Source: Crocodylus rhombifer (lineage: Eukaryota > Chordata > Crocodylia > Crocodylidae). Taken from it: a DNA stretch of 64,000 nt. The translations under genes were made by a program, and so were the position numbers. The stretch covers positions 410,955-474,954 of the forward strand of contig JAVSML010025536.1 of the NCBI GenBank assembly GCA_038503035.1. Reading direction: 5' to 3'. The notes beneath the pieces were generated by a model. That model made no database searches. It saw nothing but the letters and a program-made list of their open reading frames with translations, and was not told where the DNA came from. This document shows, one piece after another, positions 23,163-35,715 of this stretch (the stretch's first letter is position 1; each line of letters starts with the position of its first letter).

Positions 23163-26100
23163 AAGAGAAGAATCAGTCAAAGTCCAAGTAGCGTACAAGG
23201 AATAAAGAACTGTCAGCCCTAACGTTTATCTTAAACTCACACTGATACAGTATTCCATGTCTTCAGGGGCTGATTTTCCCCCTTAAAAAGTCACTTTAAG
23301 CTGCTGATGTTCTAGATGGTCTTCTCTAGTTAGCTAACCTAACTTTACTTTCCCATCAACAGGGGAGAAGATGGAAAAAAATTCTGTAACAAATCAGCAT
23401 TAGTCTCTGTTACTCCAGAGCCCAAAGGGCCACCTATTATTATTTGAGTGCTTATTGATTACCCCACAGTATTGACAAAGCCAGTATCCGTATGGATTAC
23501 CTGCCACATGAACACTGGCCAGGTGGACTGAAGATGCCTTGGACCAACACGAAATTTCACACCAACTTGTCCAAATCTGATTGATGTAAATTGAATAGGT
23601 GATTAGTTCTTGACTACTTTTCAACTTCCTGTTACCAAATCCTATAAGGGGAAGGATGTCGACATGAAGTAGAACTCAATTCTCACAGATAATCAGAACT
23701 CTCTTCTCACTCGTCTCACTTTTTCCTGCCTAGTTTAGAACAGGATGTCATTACGTGGCAGCTGTTTAATTGACTAAGTATATAGGATTAACTAGTACTG
23801 CAACAGTACTAGTAAAACATAAAGCAAAAAAGAGAGAGATTTTCCCAAATATTGTGAATTTGTTGCTAGATCTGAAGCTAATACACAGCAATATACATTT
23901 TCAATATTTATCAGCCTCTGACTACATCTTAAGACAGTAAAGTATACTGTCTTTCAGAGCCCCATCTGTTGTAAAGCAGCAAACATCAGAAATTCAGGTT
24001 AATGGAACCTTTTTCCCAAGATGAGGCTTTGGCCCCAGTATCTTTATTTAATAAACAGACCAGTTCTGGACCTGATCATCACTTGCACCAGAAAGGATTG
24101 ACTCCAAAGGAGTCTCAGGCACTTAATGCAATGCAGGATGAGACCCTATGTGAGTTGCTACAGGGTGTAATTTTAAAGCATCTTCTTCATTAAAAGAACA
24201 AACTTTCAAACCCAGCAAATGAAATTCAGTAATTAAAACATGTTTGCTTTAAAATAAATCTGTTAAAGGTCTTGGACAGTGAAACAGTATCCTTTGGATT
24301 AATGTTTAATTGAAAACAGTATTTACTGCTCTAGTGCATTTGATAGAGCTCTTTACTGTGTTTCTTTATGTATAATTGTGTTTTGCAACCAATTTAAAAT
24401 AACTAGATGAGCACAGTCCTTATAGAAGGTGAAGATGAGTCCTTGCAAGGATATCAGTGTCTACAGGGGTTTCTTTCTAACAGATATGAAAAAGTAATTT
24501 CCATTCTGCTACTTTCCTGTGATCCTTTCTGCATATAAAATGCTTTTCACATGCACACACTCAAGTCTACGCACCTGAGGAGGAAAATTTAATACTCAAC
24601 AACATACCCTATTTTAATATTCCCTCTGTCTTTCTGTTAAGGAAAAATTAGGCAATAATCATTACAATTGTTTTTCTCTGCAATACTTCATAACTAGTTG
24701 CACTTCTACTTATTACAGTCTTGGGATGTCAATGTTCCATTGGGAAAAAATGTAAAAGGATACAAATCTATCATGAATATAAGATGCTTAATAGACTCTA
24801 AGCCCAGGTGGGGCTTTCAGTACACCCCTATGTCTTACAGAGCACAAGTCTCACTTTGACTTCATGTAGCCTCTGATCCAGCAAAGCATTCAGACCAGAT
24901 AAAAAGCATGGATTATCAAAAGCATGTCAGTAATGAATGGGCACAAGTCACTGAGAAATAAGTCTGAACAGGAATTTTTCCATTAAATTCTTTTTTTCAT
25001 TTGAAAATGCAAATTCATTGGAACTCAACTTTCTTTGAAATATATCAGTTTGTGGAATATACCCAACCGCTCAACATTTTAAGTACATACTATTACAAAT
25101 GTGAATGATGTGCTTTGTTTTGGTTCATATTCCTCTCTGTCCTACCACTTGCCCTTGTTCTCCTCATACCTTCTTTGGATATTTGTCATTCATGTAGGTT
25201 TAGTTGTGACCCCCCTCATGTCAAGGACCTCATCTTCCTATTTATCCATAAAGAATTATGCGCCACCGGGTGCGACTTTAAAATAAATAATAACTCACTA
25301 TAACTGAGAGCATAACCTCATGAAAATTTGATGACCCCCCTCCCCCACTCTTCTTTTTTTTTTTTTTGGAAGGCCTCACCTACAAAGGAAAAAGATCTTA
25401 ATATGACATACCCATTAACATCTGAGCTGCTCTCCACCATCAAGAATCTACCTATAATCTGCTCACATTTAGTGTGTTGCGCTATTGTTATAGACAAGGG
25501 AATATCTAACTCTCTCAAGGTTAATTGTTCTTTGAAATATACATGAGAAACTGTATTGACTGTCTTGCATCTGACCTCACCTGTCATACCGGAGGCGGAG
25601 GAGGATAGTAACAGAAAAGGACCCTGGCAAAGGATGAGCAGGACAGAAGTGAAATACCGTGGCTTACACTTAATTCTGCCAGCATTGCTTTCCTACTTAT
25701 TTTTTGAGGGCCAGCATGAGCATATCATCCATTATTCTGGTTCTGTGACAGCACAGCCCATGTAGATTACAGTCATTCGGAGAGTCCAAACGAACATTTC
25801 CTAAACAGAGTAGGCCTTTGATTGCTACTTGATCACAAAACATTGTCACATCTTCCGCTGCACGTTAATACTATAATCCAGATTCATTCCTGAGAAGCAA
25901 GACTGATCTGGTATGTGGATGTTATTTCTTACTGAAGATAATTCTACAATCTGAGGAAACTTTCTATATCATTTTGAAGGGTATGCAGATACTGACTTGC
26001 TTTACCACCCTGCTTTTACATCCGATCTTCTAGCATCAGGACCCCAATTATCTAGGCATCTTAGAAAGGGAAAGACAGTTATTCTGATGTTGTAAAATGT

Positions 26101-28200
26101 TCTCTCTGAACCTATTCCGGTTCTTGAACCAAACTTGTCATCATGCTATGTGAGCATCCCTCAGGGTTTTCACAGAACAGGTAGAAAGGGATGCAAGTTC
26201 AACAAAAACTTGATTGTACTGGTAGAAAATAGTGATCCTCTATCAAGTGCATTCTCCATATGTGGATCTGAGGCCTTTGTGGAGGGGCCTCCACAAAGGC
26301 CACGGAAACTGGAAGGAAAGATCTCATATGGGTACTGATAGCACAGAGTTTACTCATTTTTCATGATTCCAGGCACAGGATCCTGATAGCTGTTTACTTG
26401 AGATTTGTGAGACTTGACTCGAGAGTTTTATGTGTTTAAAAAGTTTCAGCAAGAGAGACACAGGAGACAAAAATTCATGAAGCAGTCTGTAAGCATTGTG
26501 CCTCCCTTGGAAATAATGTTACAAAAGAATTTTACCAATTAAAAAACAAGTGTCACTAGTAGGCGATGAACTTATGTCACATTTCAAACAGGAGCAAGTA
26601 ATGTTGTGCTTATTCTGAAAACCTTGGAGATTAAGTTTATCCTAGAAATGCTGAGAGTCTTATGGATACTGAACATATCCCCAGAGAATGAGGATAAGGT
26701 TGGGGTTTTAGAGTTGTTTGGTCGTTACCAAATATGCATGTGTCTGACTCCTAATACAGTCCATGACTGTATCTTCATTAGACATTTTTTTGTGATAGCA
26801 AGGTAACCTTTCATACCTCTACCCCAACAATCGGATTCTTGCTAAACTTTACCAGGCCCGAATTACAGCCATCATGATGGAAGAGTTCATGCCACTGTCA
26901 GGTTGCGTAACACTTGACCTTGTAACAGCTCTGGATGGAACATGTCCATATGACCAGAAGTTATTCCAATAGCAAAGACTGAGTCTCAAAACCTTACATT
27001 CAACAGTACTTAGATGAGTGATCTCATGACACATTAATACATTATGTAAAATGTACAGAATTGGGCCTTGCCTGAACACTGTATAATACCACTCTCAAGC
27101 AACTTTGAACAGGAAACATTCTCTATTTTTCAGACACATCACAACATTTCTATGCCACGCATGTACTACAATGAAGTGCCAGTAAGACAGATCCAGTTAA
27201 AGCTCTTTGGACCGGATTCATCGACTACCTAAATTTCATACTACAGGAAAGCCACATGCTCCATTTGTGTAGAAGCTGGAGGTACAAGATTTTCATTACT
27301 GAGGTCAGTCCTGGGAAGTAAAAAAAAATACTAGTGCCCTCTCCCCTTTAAAAATCACTCATCTCTTCCCTGCTATCTGCTAGCTGTATAGAATATTTCC
27401 CTTGCTGCTGATTCTGATAGTGGCCTAATTAACTCATTTTATCTTTTGATATAAATCAATTACAATTAAAATATAGTTTGTCAAAACCCAGTGGAGTATT
27501 GTTTCATGTTAAAAACATCCTGACTCGTAAGAGCAAGTGTGATTAACTTCAGGGGAAAGCTTAAAGTTCAACTTACTGGGAGCAGAGGCAATGAAGCACA
27601 GTTCTTCCTTTAGAGTACTTCAAGGTTGGTGTCAACACAAGGGAGCAAAACAAATGGATAACTTTACACTGGCTATTTGCAGCTCTCTAAGGACAGCAGG
27701 ACCTAAAATGCTGAAAACAGAAAAAAAACAAACCATGATTATTAAATAAGAACTTAGTATGAACGAAAGGGATTACGGGGAGAGGTTCATTTGGAAAAAG
27801 TTCAATGTTTTTAGCAAACACATTTGAAAATTTAAGCTGTTGCCTTGTAAGTAGAGATTTTTGGAGTAAGATGCAATGAGCCAAAATATCTGCTGAAGTC
27901 AATGGACACAACTTGGTTGACTTCTAGGGAAATGCCCATTTAAACAACATGAGACAATAGGTATGTCATTCGTCTTTGGCATTTGCAGATCCATGGACAG
28001 TGCCCTATACCGATGGCTTGTCCCGAGGTGTACGCCACTCCACCTACAGTTTTTGCACACTCCAATATCACCCTGCACTTTTTTTTTTTATCTCTAGTGC
28101 TCAGAGACCTCAACAGAGATCAGCTCAAGTACTACAAGAACTAGCAACAGCATAAAACCTCAATAGAGACAAACTCAATAAAGACTCCATTTTTAGATGT
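23163..28200. other. AT-rich unique DNA, no gene seen
   Basis: Five kilobases without recognisable gene or repeat. Frames are at most 89 codons, and a long T-run (25352-25368) inflates two of them. A C/T-rich tract lies at 25335-25350. Confidence 0.5.
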
Positions 28201-28204
28201 TATA

Positions 28205-28380
28205 TAAGCACACAGTCCCTTCCCTAGAGAACTTGCAGTCTAACTCGTGGAGGGGTGAAGGGGAAAAGCCAAAGAGAAGGAATGACAGGCTCAAGTGATA
28301 AAGCTTGTCATTCGCTGAGCCAGAAATAAAACCTTCATTTGAACTATTAGTCCAGTGGTTTTTCCTCTAGACTATTAAAT
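28205..28380 (-). repeat. MIR/L2-like ancient repeat
   Basis: 'cacagtcccttccctagaga' and 'acttgcagtctaactcg' are followed by a purine-rich 'aagccaaagagaaggaat' section, then 'gctgagccagaaataaaacc', then 'tagtccagtggtttttcc'. This is the order of segments in a widespread old amniote repeat (cagtccctgccc, agcttacaatctaa, gagctgggaatagaaccc, tccagtgctctaacc). It is diverged and identified by eye. Confidence 0.55.
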
Positions 28381-28823
28381 GAAACAACTGGCCAGTTTTA
28401 CGTATTAATAATGTGGAGCTTTGTTTGTATGATGTCCCCTCGGTGGGCAGAAGAATCTGGCCTCTTCACACACAAAAATGCATTGTCCTGCATTGTCCCA
28501 GTGATGCTCCGCTCTCAGCACATTATTGTGGCCATGCTATGCCTTTCTACATTGAATCAGGCACCAGCAAGAATCCCTTGGAAACCAACAGATTTACCAC
28601 CCAAAAGTGATAAATGATGATTATGCCGCAGACAACAGATGTGACACAACATCAGACTAATAATCACACCCCTCTCGCTCGACGCACGTGAAGAGTAGAT
28701 GCCTGGTCCTTCAGGGGCAATGCTTGAGCTAACAAACACAACTCCTCGACCAGCTTTAGTAGGAAGCGAGTCAGCACGTGCTCCCACACACAGCCAACAC
28801 AGGATGTTGCTTCCATTGTCTAC

Positions 28824-28985
28824 CACGGAGGTTTTCAACTTTCTTTCATTTGCAGACTCCTAAGAATTTTGGAGGAGGTGCGGACACTTTGGGAAATTTT
28901 GAATGAAGTCATCTTTCATGGACCCCTTCGACGTAGTGTGCCGCCCCCCCAGGGGTCTGCAAACCCCCCGATTGAAAACCACCAG
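28824..28985. mobile_element. short hAT-like non-autonomous element
   Basis: The left end 'cacggaggttttcaac' and right end 'gattgaaaaccaccag' are inverted versions of a CAGTGGTTTTCAA-type hAT end. Subterminal 'tgcagactcc' on the left and 'ggggtctgc' on the right are also inverted. The interior has 'ggaccccttcgacgtagtg', and there is no frame. The exact borders are uncertain. Confidence 0.65.
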
Positions 28986-30913
28986 TTTAACATAACAGTC
29001 CTCACTGGTATGAAACAATGAATAAGGACAATCCCTGGGCATTGCAGCATTTTCATCTGAAGACAGCTGTGGTATACTATCTTGGAGGTGGTATGTCTCT
29101 AGCAAGAGCTGGAACGATCCCAACTATCCTTTAAGAGAGTATGTAAGACTCCAGTTCGGGTTTTTGAAGCGTCTTGCTGTTCTTGGGAGGAAGCAACAAA
29201 AGAATTAAAAAATATATTTTCTGGTATGAGAATCTATATCCCTAACTATCTAGTGTCACTGGATAATGGTCTGATCTGACCCCTGGGTCACTGATAGAAA
29301 TGGTGAAGTCTGAACAGTTTTGACAGGATGGACTAGTCATCCCTTTACAAAAGCATCTTGCAGTTTAGCAGGAAAGAGAGAAAAGCAGAGTATACACACA
29401 CATAAACACACATACGCCCACCTACCTATGTGTGTGCCTCATTGTGTGAGTGCACCTATATCCATTATGTATATGTACTCTCACATTTCACGGGGCCAGG
29501 ATTTTTTCTGACAATGGATGAAATTCTGGCCCCATTGACCTCAGGTGGGCCATGCTTTCATCCAATTATTTTGGCACCACTCTGAGGTCCACCACACAAC
29601 CAGCTACCATCAGCGGATTCTTAAGTCCTTATCCATCAGCCGGGGGAGGTGTCAAAACACTGAGAGGCTTGACACACCTTCAAAGTTCATCTATGCTAAT
29701 TCTTCACACTTCAGTCCAAACCCGGACCACGTGCAGGGGTTTCCGATGCCACTCCACAAAACATAGACACATCACACAAAGTCAGAGCTAAGTGCTGGCA
29801 ACTGGTTATTATTTCATACCAGCGTAGCTGCTATGTGCCAGAGAGAGGATTCATTTGGCAAACAGACCCCTGTTACCCTCTGATGTAATGAATACATTCT
29901 CGGCATTTACCGTGAGCCCTGTTTTAATGACGGTCGCCATCTGAACCTCAAAATATTCCCTTTACGTTTTTATTCAGTATGATTCCACGAGTACTTTTCC
30001 ACACGCTTTTGACAAGTACGGCTCTAGATTAGCAAACCAAGGTTTTGTCTGACCCTAAACTACCATGTAAGCTTCTAGTTTTCTCTGGTCTAAAGTACAC
30101 TGAAGTATTTTTCTGCTTTCCTGCAGTTTTTAAGTAGATAATAAGTCCCAAAATTCACCAGCCTTTAGCTGAAAGAAGCTTGTCACGGTGGTTGGTAGCT
30201 AATGAAGATCCCTTTAGTTTATCTTCATCAATTGTCAAATATTTGAGTCCATGAAGTGGTGTGATGAGGTACAAAGACAGATATTTGAAGGGATTTTAAC
30301 TCATTTGAGCAATTACATGCTTAACTGCCCTGCGATAATCTGTCAGTCTGAGTCTTTTCTACACAGCAGAAGTGGGGAGTATTAGAATAGCTGGATTTAG
30401 AACATAAAGGCCTAGTCTGAATGGAAGAAAGGCACCAGAGAAATTAATTGCCAGTAACAAACAGCAGGACTGCTTGCAAGTTATATATCACATAGTTACC
30501 TACCAGCAGTGATAGAGGCCAGCTGTAAAATAACGTACTGGATTGTGACAAAATAGTCAGTGCTCTGAAATCAGTAAATACCATGAAGAATTTAAACCAG
30601 GGCTAGGCTAATTAAGTGTACATATATCGTTTGATATGAAGGTTTGCTGCGGATAAAGCTAACGTGTTTGCAGTGGCAGTTGAACAATTTGAAAAAGCAA
30701 TCCAGTCATCTACACGCATGCTTATATATGTATCCACAACACAAATGCATGCAAACTTACACATGCATTGCACCTACATAAAGGCAAGCAGAATCAAACA
30801 AGTATAAGTACAAATATAGGGTGATTTCTTAACATACTGAAGTTTTGCCTTCTGGGAAGTAAAACATGAGATTCAGACTTTCTAAACCACTGGCTGCCCA
30901 TATCTATAACAAC
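28986..30913. other. unique DNA, no gene seen
   Basis: Only a CA-rich stretch (29391-29440, 'acacacacataaacacacat' and similar) and scattered short frames. No repeat family was recognised. Confidence 0.5.
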
Positions 30914-31178
30914 ATTATAGAATCATAGAAAATGAGGGTTGGAAGGGACCTCAGGAGGTCACATCTAGGCCAACCCCCTGATCAAAGCAGGGCCCCCAAA
31001 CCATTCTTGTTGCCCTCCACTGGACTCTCTCCCATTTGTCCATGTCCTTTCTGTAGTGGTGGGCCCAGAACAAGATACAGTCCTCCAGATGTGGCCTCAC
31101 CAGTGCCGAACAGAGGGGAAGAATCACTTCTCTTGATCTGCTGGCAATGCTCCTCCTAATGCAGTCCTACTGTTGCCT
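30914..31178 (-). mobile_element. CR1 LINE fragment with internal deletion
   Basis: The 3' tail reads 'atagaatcatagaaaatgag' and 'ggttggaagggacctcagga'. At about 31005 it jumps to 'tgccctccactggactctct', which belongs several hundred bases further into CR1. It continues through 'ctgtagtggtgggcccagaa' and 'ccagatgtggcctcacc'. So the ORF2 C-terminus has been deleted from this copy. Confidence 0.88.
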
Positions 31179-31289
31179 GAAATTGGAGGATTAAATGTGC
31201 TCTGTTCTTTGCTGTGCCAAGGAAATTCTGGGAGCAGCCAGAAGGAAAAACTGTAAAGGAGCTGTCAGGATACACCCTGGCTGTACAAC

Positions 31290-31560
31290 TTTTTAGTGGC
31301 CAAGGGCCAAACATTGTGGGGGCTGCACTAGCAAGGGCCGCATTGCCCCCTGCTCACCTCCCTAGTTGCAAGCTCCCCCAGCACCACACAGGCAGGTGGC
31401 TCCCGCCATCTGCTGCTGCACCTTGAGCAGCCTTTCCACCCCCCTCGGCTGTGGGCTCCCCTGGTATCCACCCTCACCAGGTATCCACCCCTTCTTTTTC
31501 TTAGAGGCAAGACCCAGATCATATGGCCCAAATTAAGTGTGGCCCTTTAGGAGAAGACAA
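31290..31560. repeat. GC-rich unknown repeat, candidate
   Basis: A GC-rich island in AT-rich surroundings with 'gtggccaagggccaaac' near the left and 'catatggcccaaattaagtg' near the right. The inner part is C-rich with two 'ggtatccacc' copies (31464 and 31481). It could be a hAT-type element like the ones at 33 kb. No target duplication was found. Confidence 0.25.
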
Positions 31561-33013
31561 AACAAACTGCTTCCTTAGAAGAAATTGGCTGCTTACACTG
31601 GAGAACAGTGGGTGAGAATCTCCAGCCATGCCAATAGCATTAGCTGGGCCAGATGGGGCATGTCTGAGCAGGATCGGATAGGATCATGCCCTCCCTCCTT
31701 CCCAACACATGTGAGGGAGATGAGGCGGGTGGGAAAACAGTAGGGAGCAAGTTATACTCTTCTCAGATCTGCAGTTCACCACACTCCTTCTTGCACCCTG
31801 GAGTTACTCTAACCTCTGGGTATCACTATTACTGTGTACAGAACGCTTATCCCCTTTGCAGGCAGCAGAGACTAATTAGATAAACAACCTAATATTTATA
31901 GGGATGCAACAGCTTACTATAATTACAGTGTTTGTTAACTGCCTAGACCACGGACAAGAGATACCTGGCACAAAAACCACAGGTCACAGCCAGTGCACGA
32001 ACAAACAGGTGCATGTGACTTCATTATTACTAGCAGCATTATTAGGTAAGATAGCAGATTATTACTTTCATTTTTGATGTACACCAGAGTAACCCTTAAA
32101 TACACAAGTCTTGCTTCAAGGCACAGGAAGGGAGAAAAAGGGATATTGTAAAGGTTTATATTTTTCTGCACGTGACCTAAGCAAAGCAGTGGTCTGGGGG
32201 GAAAAGTAAACATTTCAGAGACCAATTAAACATTATGCATGCTATGGAAAAAGAGACGTTTTACCTGATGGTTATGAAGCCGAGGGTCTGTGCTTTGGAT
32301 TGATTACTGAGGATTACACCATGAACAACCTACCTTCTCCTTGCAGCAAAACCACCTGGCCCTGGCATACCCATTCCCAGCTGTGACCTCTGGCCCTTGG
32401 CCTGTGGTGTTCTGGGAAATGTGGTTTTAGGAGCCAAGTGGCCATGTTATTTGTGGGGCATCTCGATTAAGTTAATTAATGTGGTTTTCAGGCTTCTTTT
32501 TTTTCTGCGGTGCTGTCACATGGCAGATCTGGAAGTGGAAGGGTCGTCCCCCACTTTTTGATTGCAGTCATTAACTCTTGAAAGCGAGTGAGTTGTTCTT
32601 CGAAATGCTCCATATTGATCAGCGGAGATACTGAGCCAAGGTTCATCTCCATACAGTTCAAGCTCAGCCATGGTTGGGTTCAGCCAAATGCTTTCATTCA
32701 CAAATCATGGGGCATAACTGTGGTGCTCGAGACATTGCTAAACTGGGTTATGGCACCTTGCTTACATATTTCACTAATTTACTCCTTTAAATCTTGAGTC
32801 CTACTGACAAAAACTCTATATAAGAGCACAGGCTCCCAAAAGAGTCAGTAGAGAGTATTAGACACCTCTGCTTCCTAGGCAAGCCATGGAGAGAGGTTGG
32901 CACCTCTAAACATTTCAGAGTACTGAGAGATGCAACAGAAAGCATTACACAGAATTTGTCTGAATCCCTGCTTGAGGTGGTGCCATCATCCACCATTATA
33001 ATGATAATAATAG
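31561..33013. other. unique DNA, no gene seen
   Basis: Short unrelated frames only, up to 96 codons at 31935-32225 on the minus strand. No repeat family was recognised. Confidence 0.45.
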
Positions 33014-33062
33014 ATTAAGAGTTTGAGCAGAAATTAGGATACCTGGGTGCTATCCTCAACCT
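33014..33062 (+). repeat. SINE head-like fragment
   Basis: 'taagagtttgagcagaaatt' then 'aggatacctgggtgctatcc' resembles the tRNA-derived head of an old CORE-SINE/MIR-like repeat ('gttagagcag...aggacacctgggttc'). Confidence 0.4.
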
Positions 33063-33248
33063 GAGGCCATCCAAACCCCACATCTCCCACTCCCTAGGAG
33101 ACTCCCCTCATCTCCAGGCTATAAAGTCATCTGGCTGGGGAACATCCCCCCATCCCTCCTACTGAAATGGGGGGTCATTGGTCAGACAAGAATGTAGAAA
33201 GTCACAGGGTCAGAAGGAAAGAGCGTAAAAGGAAGCCTGACTCTATAG

Positions 33249-33420
33249 CTGGGATGAGCAATTATTTTGGACTGAGTTTCGGCAAGCCATCAAGGGCTGC
33301 ATGACAGGCAGCCCAGGGCAGATAAAAATAAATTTTCTAAATTTTTAGGGGCCCCGCGGGGCAGATAGAATGGCCTGGTGGGCTGCACCTGGCCCTTGCG
33401 CCACATTTTGCCCACCCCTG
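33249..33420. mobile_element. hAT-like element with perfect 8-bp TSD
   Basis: The 172-base element is flanked on both sides by 'ctctatag' (33241-33248 and 33421-33428), the 8-bp target duplication expected of the hAT superfamily. The left end is 'ctgggatgagcaa' and the right end 'ttttgcccacccctg'. The right end read backwards is 'caggggtgggcaaaa', a classic hAT end. The interior has 'ggccccgcggggcagatag' and no frame. It is a non-autonomous deletion derivative that needed a transposase from elsewhere. Confidence 0.9.
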
Positions 33421-33423
33421 CTC

Positions 33424-33490
33424 TATAGCCTAGTGGTTAAGGTAGCTATGAGGGAAACCTGTGTCCCATCCCTGTATCCAGAGCTATTTT
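33424..33490 (+). repeat. tRNA-derived SINE head
   Basis: 'tagcctagtggttaaggtag' is a good box-A-like start ('tagyctagtggttagagc'), and 'gaaacctgtgtcccatccc' stands where 'gacctgggttcgaatccc' (box B) would be. It begins inside the right copy of the hAT target duplication, so the hAT element landed at the edge of this SINE. Confidence 0.55.
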
Positions 33491-33704
33491 ATAACTGAAA
33501 TGATTGCCTAACATAAAATGCATAAACAGTCCTGGGAGGGTCTCCACTGCCAGAGGAGGTCCCTCATTACTGGGCTAAACAGCCACTCTTCTCCTTGTTG
33601 CTTTTCCTTCTGACTCCATGACTCTTGCACTCTTTTCTACCCCCCCGAGTAGCCTACCTTTCACAAGAGGGCTTGAAGGCACATGCCATCTTGCATATTC
33701 CATA
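33491..33704. other. short unique spacer
   Basis: C-run near 33640 and no recognisable feature. Confidence 0.4.
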
Positions 33705-34032
33705 GAGGGGTGGCCAAACCACAGACTATGAGGCACAGGTGTTTAAATATAGTTTAAATACAGTTCCAGAAGAAAGAAAAGCAGTTAAATCCAAATAAAT
33801 ATTCGTTTTCTCTCTCTCCATTTATTTATTTTCTGTTTTTCATTTTTTTCAGTCATTGCTCATTATATGTCCCAATATCTCATGTAATAACAACTTGCTA
33901 TTCCAGCTGCAAAGATACGTTCAATTGTTGACTCTGGGGAAGGCACCTCTTTAACGCTGTGTGGCCCGTGGCTCCTATCCACATCAGGACTTTGGCTTGT
34001 GGCTACAGAGCTAGAAAGTTTGGCCAACCCTG
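33705..34032. mobile_element. hAT-like element, 328 bases
   Basis: The left end is 'gaggggtggccaaac' (33705-33719) and the right end 'tttggccaaccctg'. Reversed, the right end reads 'cagggttggccaaac', a 13-of-15 match. Inside, 'cacagactatgaggcacagg' on the left and 'ttggcttgtggctacagagc' on the right extend the inverted similarity. There is no coding capacity. The flanking 8-mers do not match, so either the duplication has decayed or the border is off by a few bases. Confidence 0.75.
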
Positions 34033-34137
34033 TTCTGCAGCCTGTTATCGAGGCTCTGCCCTGGGAAGAGGTAGATAACGTGGTAGATGTGGGGTTAAAT
34101 CTCTTCAGGCTGAGAGGGGCTTAAAACACAAATTCAC

Positions 34138-34178
34138 CACTTCCACAGTGAGTGCTTTAACCGCTAGGCAGCACCAGT
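34138..34178 (-). repeat. SINE head-like fragment
   Basis: 'gtgagtgctttaaccgctag' followed by 'gcagcaccag' is the minus-strand form of 'ctagtggttagagcact', as in the piece at 33424 but in opposite orientation. Confidence 0.5.
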
Positions 34179-35589
34179 TCTTTCTCTTGCCATGCTTGAA
34201 AGGATGCCATGCTACTGCCACAGGATGAACTTCATGCGCTCAGTGTGAATGAGGCCTGCTTCGAGAATGCTTAATGGACCAGGCCATCCCACACACTTCA
34301 TGGAGACGTACACCACTGCCATGGGGCTCTCAGGAGACAGGTCCCACAGCCCAGCCCACCGACTCACTCATTCCTGCTGAACTCAGAAAAGTGAGGAATC
34401 CTCTTTGGGGACACCCTCCTGCCGCTGTGTTGGCTTAGCTGCTGTTAGGAAATACACAATCGATGTGCATTATGGTGTTTATTCAGAGCAGCACATCTGG
34501 CAGCATTGTGTACTTTTTCACCTTCTAGCATACACTGGCTGGGATGCTGATCGCTATGATGTGATCAAGGCCAGATGTAGATTTAGGCACCATGTGTAAG
34601 ATCCCTGTTCTGGGGTCGGCTTTCATTTAACATCAGAAAACAAGTTTCTAGCTCACATGGTTGTGAAGAAAGGCTTCAAAATGTGACATAAGTGGAACCA
34701 GTGCCTTGATGTTCCATGGATATTCAAACAACCTAGAACAGGAGCTCCAAGGATCTCGATGCGATTTTCACACCAAGAACAACTGCTTTGCAGATTTCTC
34801 AGCATCACCCTACAACAGACCCTAGGTATGATCAGAGAAGTGTGCAGCGGTCCTGGCACAAGCCCAGAGCTGACGCCCAACAAATCTCCACGAGAGGGAT
34901 GTCTGTAGGTCTTAGTAGGTACCAATTGAAATGTATACCTGTGGAATTGATGGCTGTTCTTAAAGTGCTCCCACATAGGAAGAATTTTTTACAGAAGACA
35001 AGACAATATGCAACTTGGGTACATTCCCACCTAAAATGCCCAAAGCAAATTATCAGGTAAACTGGTGGGTAGGCACAATATCAAGCCTAATCCTGTTCCC
35101 ACTGAACCAACTAAAATCAACATCCAAATTCTCGTTGTGGCACTGAGATTAGGCTGGGCACATTATCTGAGCTTTAGACTAGAGAATATTTAGCCAGCCA
35201 ATCAACAATAACCCCAATGTTTTTAAAAGCTTGTGTCCGAGTCAAATGTATCCTTACAACAGGAATTAAGCTTCTAGCTTTATGCTCTGTGTGATCATTA
35301 ACTGAACACTTGGCGAGAATAACGTCCAAAACCATAGCATTCCTTTGGGGATATATAATCAGTCCTTGTGGGCCCAGTGCTGAAATACGCTGCTCTGGTG
35401 GATCATGAGTGGAATCCTGCAGGATGATGCACAGTCTTGGCTCCATGCCTTTCACATGCCCAGTGGTGTAGCTGCATTGAAATATCATGAAGGATGAGTT
35501 GCGCCAGGTACAAATCCAACACAGGTCCATGGCTCACAATCTCTGTCCCAGACTGCTCCTGGGGGTGTCATAATGCAGGGCCCCCACGC
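34179..35589. other. unique DNA, no supported gene
   Basis: Minus-strand frames of 107 codons (34653-34976) and 118 codons (35174-35530) are longer than average for the window, but I recognise no domain or catalytic motif. An old transposon coding region is possible. Confidence 0.35.
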
Positions 35590-35715
35590 CAGGCACATCG
35601 TAATGAACTAGTTCATAATTAATATGCAGTTTGCATTCCAAACGTTTGGCAGAAAATGCAATAATGAAAGGTGTGGCAGCAAAAGCGGCAGAACTCTGCA
35701 ACTTTCACTCAAGCA
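35590..35715. promoter_or_regulatory. candidate conserved non-coding block
   Basis: 'ctagttcataattaatatgc' is followed by 'agtttgcattccaaacg' and 'aaaatgcaataatgaaagg', a cluster of TAAT, octamer-like and palindromic cores without repeat signature. Motif-based suspicion only. Confidence 0.25.
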
